A DNA stretch of 64,000 nt from Leptodactylus fallax (GCA_947044405.1 CAMRHE010000077.1:4548501-4612500); one strand, 5' to 3'; shown: positions 9,513-22,850, counted from the first letter of the stretch. A program made the numbers and translations. The notes: generated by a model not told the origin, from the sequence alone.

Positions 9513-12500
9513 ATGGTGATCAAGTTGGCCTCTCTCAACGTCCGTGGCCTAAACAGTCCACAGAAGCGAACGTATATTTGGAAGGAGGCTCTCTCACTCT
9601 CCGCGGATGTTTTCTGCGCACAAGAAACCCACCTTCTACAAAAAGACGCCTTCAGGGTAAAACACCCATCCTTCCCTATAATCTGCCACGCACACCACCG
9701 ATCTAAAAAACGGGGAGTCCTTGTCGCTTTTAGAGACTCAGTGGCATTTTCCTTAACGGCACAAAAAGCGGACCCCCAAGGCAGATTCCTCATAATTGTT
9801 TGCCTCCTCAATAACATCCCCTATACAATAGTCAACATATACGCTCCACAGCGAAAGACCCTGGCGTTTTTACACAAAGTCCGAAGACACATTCAAGAAA
9901 TACAACAGGGTGCGTTAATAATTTGTGGAGACTTCAATAACATAGTGGATCCCTCTCTGGATTCTACCAACGCCAACAGAGACAACACTTCCTGCCTGCT
10001 CCAATTTCCGAACACTGAAAATCTTTATGATATCTGGCGCGCACATATGCGGGCGAAAGGGACTATACCTATTTCTCAGCAGTACACGGTTCTTACTCTC
10101 GCATTGATATGTTCATGGTAGACCTTCATACCCTGATGAGCTCCAAAACATCCACGATTGAATCTATCACATGGTCAGACCACGCAGCCATCACTCTCAC
10201 CATAGAAGAAAAGATTCCACCTTCTGCTGCTAGACTCTGGAGAAACAATACATACCTAATGAGTCACCTTACTTATCGCCCGATAATAGAAAAAGACCTC
10301 CATGATTTTTTCCAGACCAACTCCATATCTACAGAGGATCCCTACACTCTCTGGAACGCTCACAAAGCGTACATTCGTGGCACACTTATAAAAATCGCAC
10401 ATAGAAACAAGAAAGAACGCCAGAAAGCGATTACGGTAGCAATGTCAACACTTCGCACTTTAGAAGCCGCGAACAAAACCAATCCGAACCCGAATACTTC
10501 TGAACAGCTCACCCAGGCTAGACAGCAACTGCGTCTCCTTCTTTTACAAGATTACGAAAAGGCGTTAAAACGATCTAAAGCGCGATTTTACTCCCAAAGC
10601 AACAAAGCTGGCAGACTACTGGCTAGACAACTTCGGGCAAGGGTAGTTAAATCGCGGATTCCATACATCAAGCACCCTGTCACTAAAGTACATTTAACAG
10701 ACCCAAGAGACATCGCCAACTCTTTTAAGGACTACTACGCACAGTTGTATAATCTACAGGAACACACCCCTCTTCCACCTGACCATTCCACCTTGGTATC
10801 CGGCTTCTTAAACAACTTAAAGTTCATCAGGCCTGACAGATGAACATCTCTTGGCCCTAAACACCCCTATTACTCTTCCAGAAGTCCTACAAACCATAAA
10901 GTCCTTACCTAAGGGTAAGTCACCAGGTCCAGATGGTTTCTCCAACGAATATTTAATCTATTTCCAGCAAATTCTTGCTCCATCTCTCCTGAATTTCTTC
11001 AACCATGCCATGTCGGGTGCACCGCTTCCGCGCGAATCGTTGACGGCATTAATTGTCACCCTTCCTAAACCCGGTAAATCAGCAGATGTCCCACAAAATT
11101 TCAGGCCAATCTCGCTGCTAAATTCGGACCTCAAGCTTTATGCGAAGATCCTAGCAGCACGGCTAGCTCCCATTCTTCCAGACTTAATTGGCACAGACCA
11201 AGTGGGCTTCGTTAAAGGCCGCCAAGCCTCAGACAACACCAGACGTGTCCTACATTTGGTAGATCACCTGGAACGCAACAAGACCCCATCCCTAATGGTC
11301 GCCTTAGATGCTGAGAAGGCGTTTGACCGGATCAACTGGGCATTCGCTTTCTCCGTCCTACAGAAACTGCGATTCTCTGGCCCTATCCTCACTGCTATCT
11401 CAAACCTATACTCATCCCCATCGGCCAGAGTGTTTACTAACAGCACACTGTCGGACAGCTTTGATATCAAGAATGGAACGAGGCAGGGGTGCCCTCTCTC
11501 TCCATTGATCTTTATTCTCACCATTGAACCATTAGCACAAGCCCTGAGACAAAACGACAGAGTCCAGGGAGTGGACATAGAGGGTTCCTCTCATCTCATC
11601 TCCCTCTACGCTGATGATATCATATTGTCCTTAACCTACCCAGAAACATCTCTACCAGCTGCTGTCGAAACTCTCAGAGATTATGGGGCTCTCTCTTTTT
11701 ATAAACTCAACGAAGCCAAAACACAAATTCTCCCCCTGAACGTTCCCATGCCTCTTTTGGAACATCTCAAAGAGAGGTTTCCCTACGACTGGAAATCAAC
11801 AGATCTGGACTACTTGGGAATAAGGATCACTCCCTACATCGCACAGGTGGCCAAAGCAAACTATATGCCTCGGCTGACGGATCTGGAGAGAGAGTGTCGA
11901 TCCTATTCAGGACTCACCCTGTCATGGCTAGGTAGGGTATCTGCCTTTCAAATGATGCTGCTCCCAAAACTATTATACTTATTTAGAACTATACCCGTAG
12001 CACCCCCCCCTTACGTTCCTCCAGAAAATTAACGCTATGCTCAACAAACTTATCTGGAACTCCAAAAAGCCGAGACTCCCATCTTCTATCCTGCACAGAA
12101 AACGGGGAGTGGGAGGCTTGGGAATACCAAACATATATGATTACTACATGGCCTCACATCTTTCTACTCTAAAGGACTGGTGGCATAACAACGCCCATAA
12201 ATCCTGGATCACCATTGAGTCTCGTATGATACCACATCACAGTCTCAAATCTTGGCTCTTATACTCCCTCTGGACGGATGTGGTACCCTCTCTCACGTCT
12301 CCAATTCTACAACATCTCATAGACAGCTGGCGACATATCCATCACTCTACAGGCAAGACGCAGATACTACACATCAAGCAGGCCCCAATTGAATTCTTAG
12401 AACTAACAATCCTGGATCTCAACTTATCCATCTGGAAACCATCAGGTATCACCTCTATTTCAATGATGTGGAGTGAGGACTCATTGATACCATTCCCATC

Positions 12501-13281
12501 GCTACAATCCACCTTCTCCCTACCCTCCACTTGCCTCTTTACATATCTGAGAATCAAGCACTTTCTCACCTCCAACTGCAATAAACAAGTAATATACAAT
12601 AAATCTCTGTTGGACCTCCTCAAAATTCCAAATCCGACTACAAAAATTCTCAGCTCCATCTACAATACTATAGGATCTAAAGATCATCTGGTCAAATCTA
12701 CCCCACTACTTAGTTGGGAAATGCATCTTCAGCAGAAATACTCGGTTATACAATGGCAGAAAGCCATGACCTTCACGAAAAAGACCTTCCGGTGCACGAC
12801 CCACTATGAAACAACTGTCAAAATTCTCCTCCACTGGTACTATACTCCAGAGCGACTTCACCGAATTTATCCGCAGACCTCAAACTCCTGCTGGAGGGGA
12901 TGTGGCGAGAAAGGAACACTACTGCATTTACTGTGGACGTGCCCCCGAGTGGTGCTGTACTGGCAAGACGTCTTCCGATGGATTTCTTCACTAGTGGGAT
13001 TCTTCATACCTCCCTCACCAGCTTTAGCACTACTATTTCTGCAGATCGACTCTTTCCCAGCAACACATAGAGTGTTGATTGGCCACGCCTTGTTATCAGC
13101 GTCATTGGCTCTGCTACGCAACTGGAAGTCAGCCACTATTCCGACTAGAGGAGAGCTAGTGAACATGGTGGAGCAGACCTACCAATATGAGAAGATTCTC
13201 TCTCATGGAGTTCTTGGGGATAACCACTTCCAAAAGAACTGGTTTCCATGGACACTGAAGGCTCATACACATCTGCCGTAA
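9513..13281 (+). pseudogene. L1 ORF2 (endonuclease-reverse transcriptase) with three frameshifts
   Basis: Roughly 1,256 codons. ORF2p nicks the target and copies L1 RNA into DNA. From MVIKLASLNVRGL one reads the APE endonuclease (CAQETHL, IVNIYAPQ, CGDFNN at about 9924, WSDHA). The RT follows (FRPISLLNSDLKLYAKILA; LDAEKAFDRINW with motif A D at 11307; GTRQGCPLSPLIF; YADD at 11607-11618), then a thumb-like SWLGRVSAFQMMLLPKLLY. The C terminus has a Cys-His knuckle (CWRGCGEKGTLLHLLWTC, from 12889). The frame changes near 10060, near 10830-10840, and in a run of eight C at 12003-12010. No nonsense codon occurs within the segments. Broken as written; at least the C-run shift could be an assembly error. 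Confidence 0.9.
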
Positions 13282-13526
13282 CCCGGCTGTGCCGCACTTG
13301 GAAGATCAAAACTTAATAATTATTGTCACCTTTTGTTGCTTTATACTTGTACGCACTTGTTTCTTTAACTCTAGAGACTCTCGAACTCTTAGATAAATAT
13401 ATGTTTATTTGACTTCTAGCTACTTCTAGCGCTTACATGATAATACCTTTTTTTTTTTTTTTTTTTTGAATGTTGTTGTTTGACCTGTTAAAAAATCTCA
13501 ATAAAACTGATTGAAATTAAAAAAAG
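13282..13526 (+). other. L1 3' UTR and polyadenylation signal
   Basis: Contains a tract of 20 T (13448-13467) followed by tgttgttgtttgacctg, then AATAAA at 13500-13505 and an A-rich end. The ctcaataaaactgattgaaa tail resembles the 3' ends of frog L1 elements. Confidence 0.7.
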
Positions 13527-13590
13527 AGCAAAATCTGCGAAAAAAAAAAAAAAAAGAAGCTTTTCCGCAACATGGGGTCTTCATCTAAAA
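13527..13590. mobile_element. Right half of the palindromic element split by the L1
   Basis: Begins with the second agcaaaat duplication and ends gcttttccgcaacatgggg, the inverted counterpart of the left end near 6818. Confidence 0.6.
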
Positions 13591-14737
13591 CACCAGAACT
13601 CAGAGGTTTCCAAATGTTGTGTGAATCTTTTATATTATAAGTAACCTGGAATAATAGTAATGTAATTCTGAAAGTCCGATATCAGTGAAAGTAAATAAAT
13701 CTACAAAGATAACAGTGTCATCTCACAATTGTGCGGCAGGAAAGTGGTTAATCCTACTACTGTACACAGACAATGCTTAGATGAAAGATTGTTTTCAGCA
13801 ACCTGTCTCTAGTACTTAGATCCTGTTAGAGAACGCATTAAGCCCCATTTTATAATGGCACAATAGAGTGTGCCTCAGCTGCAAATCTGTGACACCAGAT
13901 ATCATCGCCATCACCGCGCCATTCATTTCCTCGCCTCTAATTATCTTAATGCTCATCTCCACCTAAACAGACTCTGCAAATTGTCCAAAAATGTTATTGC
14001 ATGTAATCCGTAGAAAGGGATGGGCTGTGGGCAAAGGATGCTAAAGGAAGTCGTGGGGTAAAAGGATACAGATTCCAAAAAATATTAATATTAAAAAGTC
14101 CTGTAAAACTTCTGCTCTATTAAATCCCACAAATCACAGGGAAATGAAAGTCAATGCAAGTGATTTAGAGATTACAGTAAATGGCTATGGTTCATCTTTT
14201 CTTCATGTTTTAATCAGTTTATCTCCATAATCCTTCTATGAGCTTTCCGGTGACCCTTTTTTTCATATCTTTATTTGGTTACACAAGTACAATGTATCTC
14301 TTACAATGTATCGCCAGGATAGGGACAATATACAGTATAGGACAATATAGAGGACAATATATAGGACAATAAGACAAAGGCACAGAAGAGACTGCATGGT
14401 GCTATATAGAAAAAGGTTTCTATCTCATCCCATTAACTACCATGCAGGTCAATACTTTTTTTTATAATGTCCTATGTGATCCTGGTGATGCTTCGGAGTG
14501 AGAGAGAGAGTTATGCATTCTCCTCTATTGTCTGTGGGCTGTATATGGCAGGCATCATTGCAGCAAATCTCTACCCACAAGCTCTAAGACATCTTAAAAT
14601 TAGGAATGGAGCCTGCAGAGGAGAAAACCGCTCTAAAATGAAAAATGCAAGTAATATAATTTTCAGAAATCATGTTTCTCGTGTACATACATTGTATTAC
14701 TTATTTATGCAAAGTTTGTTAAAAGATTATATACACT
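13591..14737. other. Unassigned non-coding DNA with a short direct repeat
   Basis: No gene seen. At about 14327-14370 the block aggacaatata recurs several times within 45 bases. Confidence 0.45.
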
Positions 14738-15127
14738 TTTAAAGGGATTATCTCTGACCTTATGTGTATAGGATACTGTTCAAGTAACTGATCAATACCA
14801 GTAACCTGCACCGATCAGCTGATCCAGTTGCCTCTTGGCACCAGAAGCTGTATACACGGTATAAGGATAGAAGCAGCTCTGCATCTATTCAAGTGAATTG
14901 GGATCAGAGCTGCAGCTCCACAGTGCCATTACTAGGCTCTGTACACTGTGGTGGTGCTGGGGAACTGCAGCTTTGCTCCCATGCAGAGCATCTTATACCA
15001 TGTATACAGCTTCTGGTGCCTGGGGACAACAGGATCAGTTGATCAGTGTGGGGCAGGACCTCCACATCCATCTTGTGCATAGGTCATCAGTATCCAAAAC
15101 ACATGGGGTCTGAGACGACCCCTTTAA
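14738..15127. mobile_element. Inverted-repeat element with ttaaaggg-type ends
   Basis: The left end tttaaagggattatctctga matches the reverse complement of the right end (gtctgagacgacccctttaa). The interior is partly palindromic around the two ctgtatacacggtataag / accatgtatacagcttctgg blocks. No protein encoded. Confidence 0.6.
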
Positions 15128-16123
15128 ACAGTGATGGCTTATTCTGGAGGGTAAGGAATCCTGGAGAATCCCTTAAATTGCATGGCTGTCCATCATACCA
15201 GTCACTTTATACTTACTGGGGGAATGTATGAAAGTTTTTACACCACATTTCTAGGGTAAAAAAGTCACAACTTTTGACACAGTCCTTGTTGTGCAAAAAT
15301 TGTGATTCTTCCTCCTCCTTTTGACTGCGTACACCACTTTTTTTCTTAAAAAACAAACAAACAAAAAAAAACACACAAGATGGCAGGGTGAGGGTGGGGT
15401 GGGGTTTCCACCAAAGTCTGGTAAAATTAGTACAATTTCCATTAGAAAAATGGATTGAATTTTACCTGAAATCTACCCCTGCTTCTAACTAGAGTAGATT
15501 ACCGTTCTGGCATATGGACAAACCTCCAGATGTGTCACAATTATTACAAGGCTTCTATCTAACACCTGCAAGGATTGGAATCTTAATAATATCTTAATAC
15601 AATCCCCCCACTGTGTGTAATATTTTAATCTGAGAACTATTGTTGACTGGAAAATCTTAAAACAATTTTAGCACACACATGCTATAAACATGTTAGACAC
15701 GGACTAATGAAAAATTTCCAACCTGAGAACTCTGTAGGGGTTTTCTTTGACATTCTCTCTAAATTTGATTAAACATATGTATTCCGCAATATGTTGGCAA
15801 AAAGCAGATTTCAGGGGCTGCATACAGCAGGAATGAGCACATAGAGCTATTGTATGCATTTCTCACAGATGGAAACACATTGTCTACTGCCTTGGTTCTA
15901 CAGCTATGATCTTAGGATCTGAAAAACTTCTGTAAACCTTGTCCCTAAGAGTTTCCTTTAATAATTTTCTGTGGAAGGATACCCTATAAATTGAAGCCAA
16001 TAAAAGATTTACTCTTTGTTTCTTTTTAATTTGTATGACCAGGGTTGTTTCGTCTTTGTAAGCACTATTCAATGCATACTATTGGATGAGGGGGATGAGG
16101 GGGATGTAGCTAGACTTGCATCT
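15128..16123. other. Mostly unassigned DNA
   Basis: About 15.23-15.44 kb (gaatgtatgaaagttttta and following) resembles frog miniature elements but no partner end is seen. 16083-16108 repeats ggatgaggg. The remainder is unremarkable. Confidence 0.4.
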
Positions 16124-16605
16124 TAGGCTAGATGCAGACGACTGTGTATTTTGTGGTCAGCAAACTCTTCAGTTTTTGCGGACAGAGTGTCTTCAGTGTT
16201 TCTTCAGCATCAGTGAAGTAGGTCCGCAAAAACGGACAGTGTGCCATCAGTGTGTGATCCTAGTTTGCGGATCCACCATAAAAAAAACAAACACAGGAGA
16301 CATCTAATGATATCCCTAGCTTGACCGTGAAAACGGACATCACACTGATGACACACGGAGTACATCAGTGAGCTGTCCTAGGTTTTTAGTCTCCCATAGG
16401 CTTCTATGGGCGAGTCCATTCCGCAAAAACTGAACAGAATAGGACATGTACTATCTGATGCAGCGCGGAATCACGGCTCGTACACTGATCAGTGAAAAAC
16501 ATGGTCGTGTGCATGTGCCCATACAAATGAATGGGTCAGTCTGCTATCTACGAAAAACATGGATAGCACACGGATCTTGCCGACGGTCATTTGCAAGGGC
16601 CCTTA
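16124..16605. mobile_element. Family F element, copy 1
   Basis: About 480 bp. The left end aggctagatgcagacgactg and the reverse of the right end (gacggtcatttgcaagggcc) form imperfect inverted repeats. The interior alternates gtccgcaaaaacgg-like blocks and ends with tgaatgggtcagt. A second copy lies at 53745-54175 with the same block order. Confidence 0.6.
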
Positions 16606-17245
16606 CTCAGTGGCTCAGTAAACATGTAAGGACATGTGATTGTCTCAAAGCAATCACCACCATCTACCATCACCCCAGGAAGATAACTCAAACTGTTCTA
16701 CCATCACCCCAGGAAGAGACCACTCACTAAGCAAGCATCAAGAGAGGAAATGTGTGTTTATAAAAACCAAAAGAGAGAAGGGAAATCCCAAATATGCCAT
16801 TGATAACTGCTGCTTGACATCTAAAATTAATTTATGGCTGACCATACATGAGACAATTGTCTGTCCACAGCTTTGTCAACCAACTTTACTATTAACATAA
16901 ATGCTTATTGAATGAGAAGGGTAAAATAAGCTGCCACCAGACCACTCTAGCGGGAGATTATCTCCTGCAGGATGGATGGAATATGTGAAATTCCAAAATG
17001 CCAATTCTCCAAATATGTGCCAGGGGAAAGTCAGGAGGTTATTAGCCATGCACATACAGAAGTTGCCTTCTTTCCCTTTGCTCTTGGCCTGACAGATCAT
17101 GAAATTTTCAAGAGAACATGATTTTACAATATCCAGTCAGAAGCTGTCCATCCTATCCTATACTGTTTGTGCCTGTGTAAGTCACCTTATTTTTCTTGCA
17201 TGTTGTGATATTTTATTGATTTGATTTCATGAGAAACTGGAGACA
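16606..17245. other. Unassigned non-coding DNA
   Basis: Two copies of accatcaccccaggaaga-like sequence lie at about 16665-16718. Otherwise nothing recognised. Confidence 0.4.
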
Positions 17246-17521
17246 TTAAGGCCAGGGGACTCATGTGGTGTAAACACTGCAGTTTGGCCAGTTCATCAAA
17301 AACCGCTGCGTTTTACAGTTACTGAAAAGTGAATCCCATCCACACATTGCAGAAAAATACATGCATACTGTCAAGTTTTTGGAAATCGCAGCATGTCAAT
17401 TATACCTAATGAAACGCTGGCAGTTTCCCTATAGGTATAATAGAAGCAGAAAGGCTGGATTTCCTATGTGGACTTTCTGTGAAAAGCGATGCGGGAAAAT
17501 CCGCTATGTGCGGCCTTAGAC
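17246..17521. mobile_element. Family A element, copy 5
   Basis: Starts ttaaggccaggggactcatg and ends ctatgtgcggccttagact. The tcccatccacacattgcag block and the central foldback (ttatacctaatgaaacg / ccctataggtataatag) are well kept. Confidence 0.65.
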
Positions 17522-17522
17522 T

Positions 17523-17641
17523 AAAAGTCTTTTCCAACTTATTTTTTTAATCAAAGAACAATCCTTTGGATAAGTCATCCATAAGAGTTCAGTGGAGGCC
17601 CAACAATGGAAACATTAGCCAAGTTGGAAAATCCTTTTAAC
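17523..17641. mobile_element. Short foldback element, 119 bp
   Basis: aaaagtcttttccaactt at the left faces aagttggaaaatcctttt at the right, giving 18-base arms with few mismatches. It lies directly against family A copy 5. Confidence 0.5.
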
Positions 17642-19074
17642 CAAATTCGAGTTTAGTTAAAGGTGGACATATCTGGAAGTTAGTGTATAACCAGCTTAAG
17701 GTTCCACTATAACAACAGATACAGTATAAAAGTCTTGTAATAGCTAAAATAACTGCGCAGAGATTAAGAGTCTGAATGCATCATTCTATCTATTGAATAT
17801 AATCTGCCACTTTGGATAAATACTCTTCAAATGCTCAATTCTTTAAGTAGAAAAAATTAATTTGATCTTGTTTTTTTTGTTATCGTGGCTAGAAGACAAA
17901 CACTATATTTAACATGTCAGGCGGAACTGCTGTGTAGGAGTAGGCTTATGAGATATTTGTATCTTATAAAATAATCCCTCTTCATTAAAACTGGCAAAAG
18001 CTAAACTAATAGCAACAAAGCAATTAATATTTTCCGAACACAATAAGGGATTAAAATCTCACATAAGGTACAAACTCAAGTATTATACAGTAGGATAGGA
18101 ATTTATTAATTCCACAAAAGTGATGTGGCAGGCATAGGACTTTGAAAAATCAGCCGTATAAAAATTTACCGCTGATGGTAAAGGGCGTGAAAATGTGTTC
18201 AAGAAGTGTAGCAGCATCCTGTGTAAGACTTCAATTCATTACATTTTGTGACCTATGCTGTGCCCTCACCAAAGACTTGCTCGATCAGGGACTGTGACTT
18301 AGATGATGAGCTGAACAGACTGAAATCCCCCCTCCTTTCTGAGTGCACAGCCTGATCAGAGAGAGAAAAGCCACAAGGATCTGAATTAATCTTTCCTGAA
18401 CAGAGATTTTAGTCGTATTTATCAGCTGGCTCATTGTAACATTGTGCCACAGAGCCAGTAAGCCCTGGGTATTAGTTATATACCATGTAACTGCAAATGA
18501 ACTTCATTTATTCAGCTGCTTAATAGAAACACCATATTTGATGGGTACATACCGCACAGTATGCCATATCTAAGGGATATCCATAACTCCCATAACTGAT
18601 AAGAGCCGCTATAAGATTTTCGCATTAGACTGTAGGTGCAAAATGTTCAGGGTAAACAATACTGAAACAGGGTCAATACTCTATCCATTCTCTAAATGTT
18701 TACCTGAGATACACGTACCCGTGTACAGTACAACTAAGAATTCTTCTGTTAGTGCTTCCAGAATACAGATGTATTCGCCCCTACTTTAGCTTGAATTTGG
18801 CTAAGGATTCATGAAATAATTTCAATAGGATATCAGCAAAATATTTGTCAGGCAGCAATTCACAACACAACCACAGGGTGCCCACACACAAACACATATA
18901 GAATAGATATCTAGTGACAGAGTATCCCAAAATCATAATTCCATCTTGCAGGTTCATCAACAAATGTAAAGAAGTCTATTTCCAGTAGTTTTGTCACACA
19001 TCTTAGGCAATAGCCTGGGAGAAATGTATAAAATGGATTGAGGACTTGTTTAGCACAAAATATTGGGGTGCATA
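17642..19074. other. Unassigned non-coding DNA
   Basis: AT-rich; no repeat family, RNA gene or coding sequence recognised. Confidence 0.5.
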
Positions 19075-19873
19075 AAGAGGTGGGACAAAATAACTAGAAA
19101 ACTCCTATTTTTACATAGTCAAGTTGAACTCTTCCTGACACATCTACCATCACTGGTAATGCCCCCTTTTTTTCTTGGTCACATAGTTGTATCGCTGTTG
19201 ATAATCTTCATTATTTGTGCTGTTCTAAAATCTATTTGTTTTAGGGGCCTGATATATCAGACCTGACAGAGATCCAAAGTGCACTGATAATTGGCATGTG
19301 TCTGGTACGGTTGCCTGTGACCTGAGTTGATGGGTGTGTCAAGGTCAACTGGGTCAAAGTTAAACTTTTATTTGAAGGACATCATTGAATTGTAGCCATA
19401 TAACACAAAACGATGGCCCCTTATATTACTGCAGTGTTAAATGTAAGTTTAAGGTCACCAGTGTCAGTGTATACTGTCAGGTGTGTGCTGCACAAAGATG
19501 ACATCCATGGTGGTGCCGCAGTAGCTAAAGAAAGTCAAGTTTTGACTTCCGACCACAGCTGCTTCTGTCTGCAGATGGTTTACTGAAATTTGCATACGGA
19601 GATGTGATCATGCAACAAGTAGATCTCGAAACATCCATTAATTCATCAACTTGGGTCACAGCTACCAGGTGTGGACTAACAAGCAGTCCTCCTAGGTTTA
19701 ACATCAGGCCCCTAAAGTTTATCACAAGCACAAGTATTAAAGTTTATTAATAGTAATATAAGTGATGTGACTGAGATAAAAAGGGGCATTACCAGTGACG
19801 GCAAGAGCATCAGGAAAATTAAACTTGACTATGCAAAAATTGGTGGTCTTCTAGTTATTTTGTCCATCTCCTG
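19075..19873. mobile_element. Non-autonomous Tc1/mariner-like element with long arms (799 bp)
   Basis: TA on both sides (19073-19074, 19874-19875). The ends aagaggtgggacaaaataac and caggagatggacaaaataac (reverse of the right end) match, and the inverted homology continues inward for about 180-190 bases on each side. Examples are tagtcaagttgaactcttcc at the left and the reverse of ggaaaattaaacttgactat at the right, and ggggcctgata against tcaggcccct. The middle 430 bases show no transposase motif. Interpreted as a deletion derivative or foldback relative of a TA-targeting transposon. Confidence 0.7.
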
Positions 19874-22850
19874 TATATGAGCTTTAAAAGGTGCAGAGCT
19901 AGTAGTTGACTATATACAAAATAGTAAGGGAATGTAATATAGTTTGAAATGTAATATTGTATGATATAATACAGTATAGGATAAATGGGAGTAGCAAAAT
20001 ATTAAAATATTGGAAGTGCAGCATACCCACTTAAAGGGGTCATACATCTTCATACTGTTAGTACATGCAGTAAATAATTTTTTTTTTTTAAATGTTTGTC
20101 CGATTCTGAGCTCATGTTGTTGCTTTGCTTAATTTTTTTTTTTATTTCAGTACACTGAAAACTACATATCCCATAATGTTCCAAGACTTCCATATTTCTG
20201 TCTAGCCAACACTTACAATGCAGCCCACTAGCTACCCCCTAATTCCCCTCTGCTAACCTAGTCCCATGAATGGCATGGTATGGATTATCTGCTGCGGTCA
20301 TTTTTCCATGATCGGGCACTAGATGTGTGTACAGTATGTGTTGTCATCACAGTAAAAATGTCACTGTATTGCAGCTGTAAGCACAATGACATTACATCAA
20401 GATTTCATTTTTTCTGTTCTGCTCTAGGAACAGAAACAGAAATCAAAACAGTGGTGGATATCTCTTTGATGGACACAAACAGATCCCGAAGGACCCTAGT
20501 GACCACGATGGGATCTGTCAGACTTCCATTATGGGGTCCACTATTTTGCCATTTGAAATCCAGAAGCTTATTCCTCCATAAAATATGACAATGTAGACTA
20601 GAAAAGTAAATCAAAATGAAATCTTTGGTGCCTATTACTATCTACTGAACTGTTCTTCCTTAGGAGAGATTTCTTTCCTTGAGCAGGACTGAGGATAAAT
20701 TTGACAGAGATGTATTCAGAAGTCACCTCATCGAGATATGTCTGTTTGATCAAACAGTTTAGTAGTCACTCTATCTGTACAGAATGTCTTCTAGTTACAG
20801 GACTGATAGGATTCCTGTCTTCATGAAAAGCTCCCTCTCCACCATCTGTCAACAGCAGCAAAGCAAATACTGTAGAAAGACTTCAGAGAATACGTATTAT
20901 AGACTAAAGAAGGAACATAAAAGGTGTCACTTAATAATGACTGCAAACTGAGGGTTAGGGGCCAGTCTGTGATCTATGGAGGCAACAAAGATAATCCCAT
21001 GATAGATTTTAATGTAGGACTAGACAGTTATACCATAAAATATGTATTTGTCATTTCTAAGGTTATGTCAAAATGACAGAAGTTTCACAATACAATAACG
21101 ACGGTTACAGCGTATCTTCCTAAGGCGCTGCTATCTTTCATATACAGTAGTCTTCCAGATGCAGAAATGAATATAGCATTGGTTTATTTGGATGTAAAGT
21201 ATATGAACCAACCTAGAAACGTATGAACTGTGCAGGTCCCTTGGTCAGGACAAGATCAGGTCAGACTGTGGCAGATTTTCTCCCCCATCGTTCTCTATCA
21301 GCATATGAGCACTGATGTGCTTGAAGGGGGATGGCGGACCGGCTCCATGCAACACCTAAGCCAGATCCCTTCTCCATCTCTGAATCAGCTGTTGCAGGTA
21401 AGGGCTTAGCTATTGCATGGAAACAAATACCTCACCACTAGGACAGAAAGAGGGACAGAATGTGTACATTCCCATTCATTTCTTTGTCCCCCCCACACAG
21501 TATAACTCTCCTAAAGTCACTGTAACATGGTATGTCCCAAAAGTATAAATGTTCCCCTCCAGTTGCCCCCATTTTAATATTCTCTTCCTGCTGCCCCAGT
21601 TTAATATCAGCCTCCAGCTACTCCCAGTTTAATCCTCCTATGAAAATGATGCATCAAAAACAGGTCTTATATTTGTCCATTTTGATGGCCACCCCTATTT
21701 AACAGAAGTCAATGGGTCCATTTTTTATGGTGATCAAAACGGATTGTCATCCAAGTGATGATCATTTAAATCTCACCATTGACTTCTTTTGAGTCTTTGT
21801 GGCCATCAAAGCCAGGACATGTCAGTTAGACTGTTTTCATGGTCCATTAGAAAAATGGACATGTGAATACAACCATGGTTTTTAGAGTGGCCATCAGATG
21901 TCTGTTATGTGAATAAGGGTATAGACAAATGTTTACTAGAGGATGACAGGAGAGGCGATTCACCTAATAAGTTGTCCAGTGACACCCTCCAGGAACTGCT
22001 CATAAAGTAACAAGGGGAGCGGATAGATTTATTGAACCTGGCTGACCTTATCTTTTGACAGCTGCATTTTTACAGGTTATTCGCAGGAGCACATCTCCTG
22101 ACTACTGATGACCCCTTTAATACTAGGGAGACATCTGCTACTTACAAAAGCATAGGAGTTACCTAGTGTGTACATATATGCATTTATGGGGCCAGTGCCA
22201 GATGAATATTTGACCAAGTGGCAAGTATACATGCAGGGTAAATGCTAGACTTCAATATGGGGGATCTCAGTATGTATTAGAAGCAAGAGCACTTTAAAAA
22301 GGATTATAAAATGAAGACCTATCTTCAGGGAAGTGAGAGGAATACATAGATTATATACCTAGCTGTGATTATAACTGGCAGATACTATGAGACAAGCCAT
22401 ATTATTTCAATTCATAGACAGTCAGTACACTATCTCAGGCATTGTCACTGTCATACAGTATGACATCCAACAGTCTTTTTTGTGCCATGCAGAAGAAAAG
22501 AAAACGAAAGGCAGAATCCTTCTTTATGGATGATTTAGACAAAATGTCAAAGCAGCTCTCGTGTCCTCACCCTGTCCTGCCCCTACTTCTTATTGTGCTA
22601 AAGGACAGATTCATTTCATTATCTATAGCTTCTTGTATGAGAAAAAAAAAATTGCAAATGATCTTTGTAAAAATGGTTACAAAATTTTTCAGTGTAAATG
22701 TCTTTTAAAAAGCAATTAGTTACCTCATGGGTTAGATGTATAGAGTTAGGCTAGGTTTAAATATAACTGCACTGAAAATCTGCAAAATATCTGTGACAAA
22801 AAATTTTGAATATGGTTGAAAGAATGGAAATACGCAGGACTACTTTAACC
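19874..22850. other. Long stretch without genes
   Basis: No exon-like or transposon coding sequence. At about 21556-21635 three degenerate units of cctccagytgcccc...ttttaat occur in tandem. About 21.64-21.92 kb resembles other frog miniature repeats (tcaatgggtccattttt, aaaatggacatgtgaat). The rest looks unique. Confidence 0.45.

Larger units (their letters stand above)
6992..13526 (+). mobile_element. L1-type non-LTR retrotransposon, near full length
   Basis: About 6.5 kb with 5' UTR, ORF1, a 227-base spacer, ORF2, a 3' UTR with a 20-T tract and an AATAAA at 13500-13505, and an A-rich end. It is flanked by the 8-base duplication agcaaaat (6984-6991 and 13527-13534), as expected from target-primed reverse transcription at an A-rich site. 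Protein features (coiled-coil/RRM ORF1p, APE endonuclease, RT, C-terminal Cys-His knuckle) place it in the L1 group, close to frog L1/Tx1-like lineages. The absence of stop codons in both ORFs suggests a fairly recent insertion. Confidence 0.92.

Noticed and set aside
13440..13470. Poly-T tract read as a minus-strand retroposon A-tail
   Set aside because: It lies within the L1 3' UTR, followed by the L1 AATAAA and A-rich end, so it is part of the L1.
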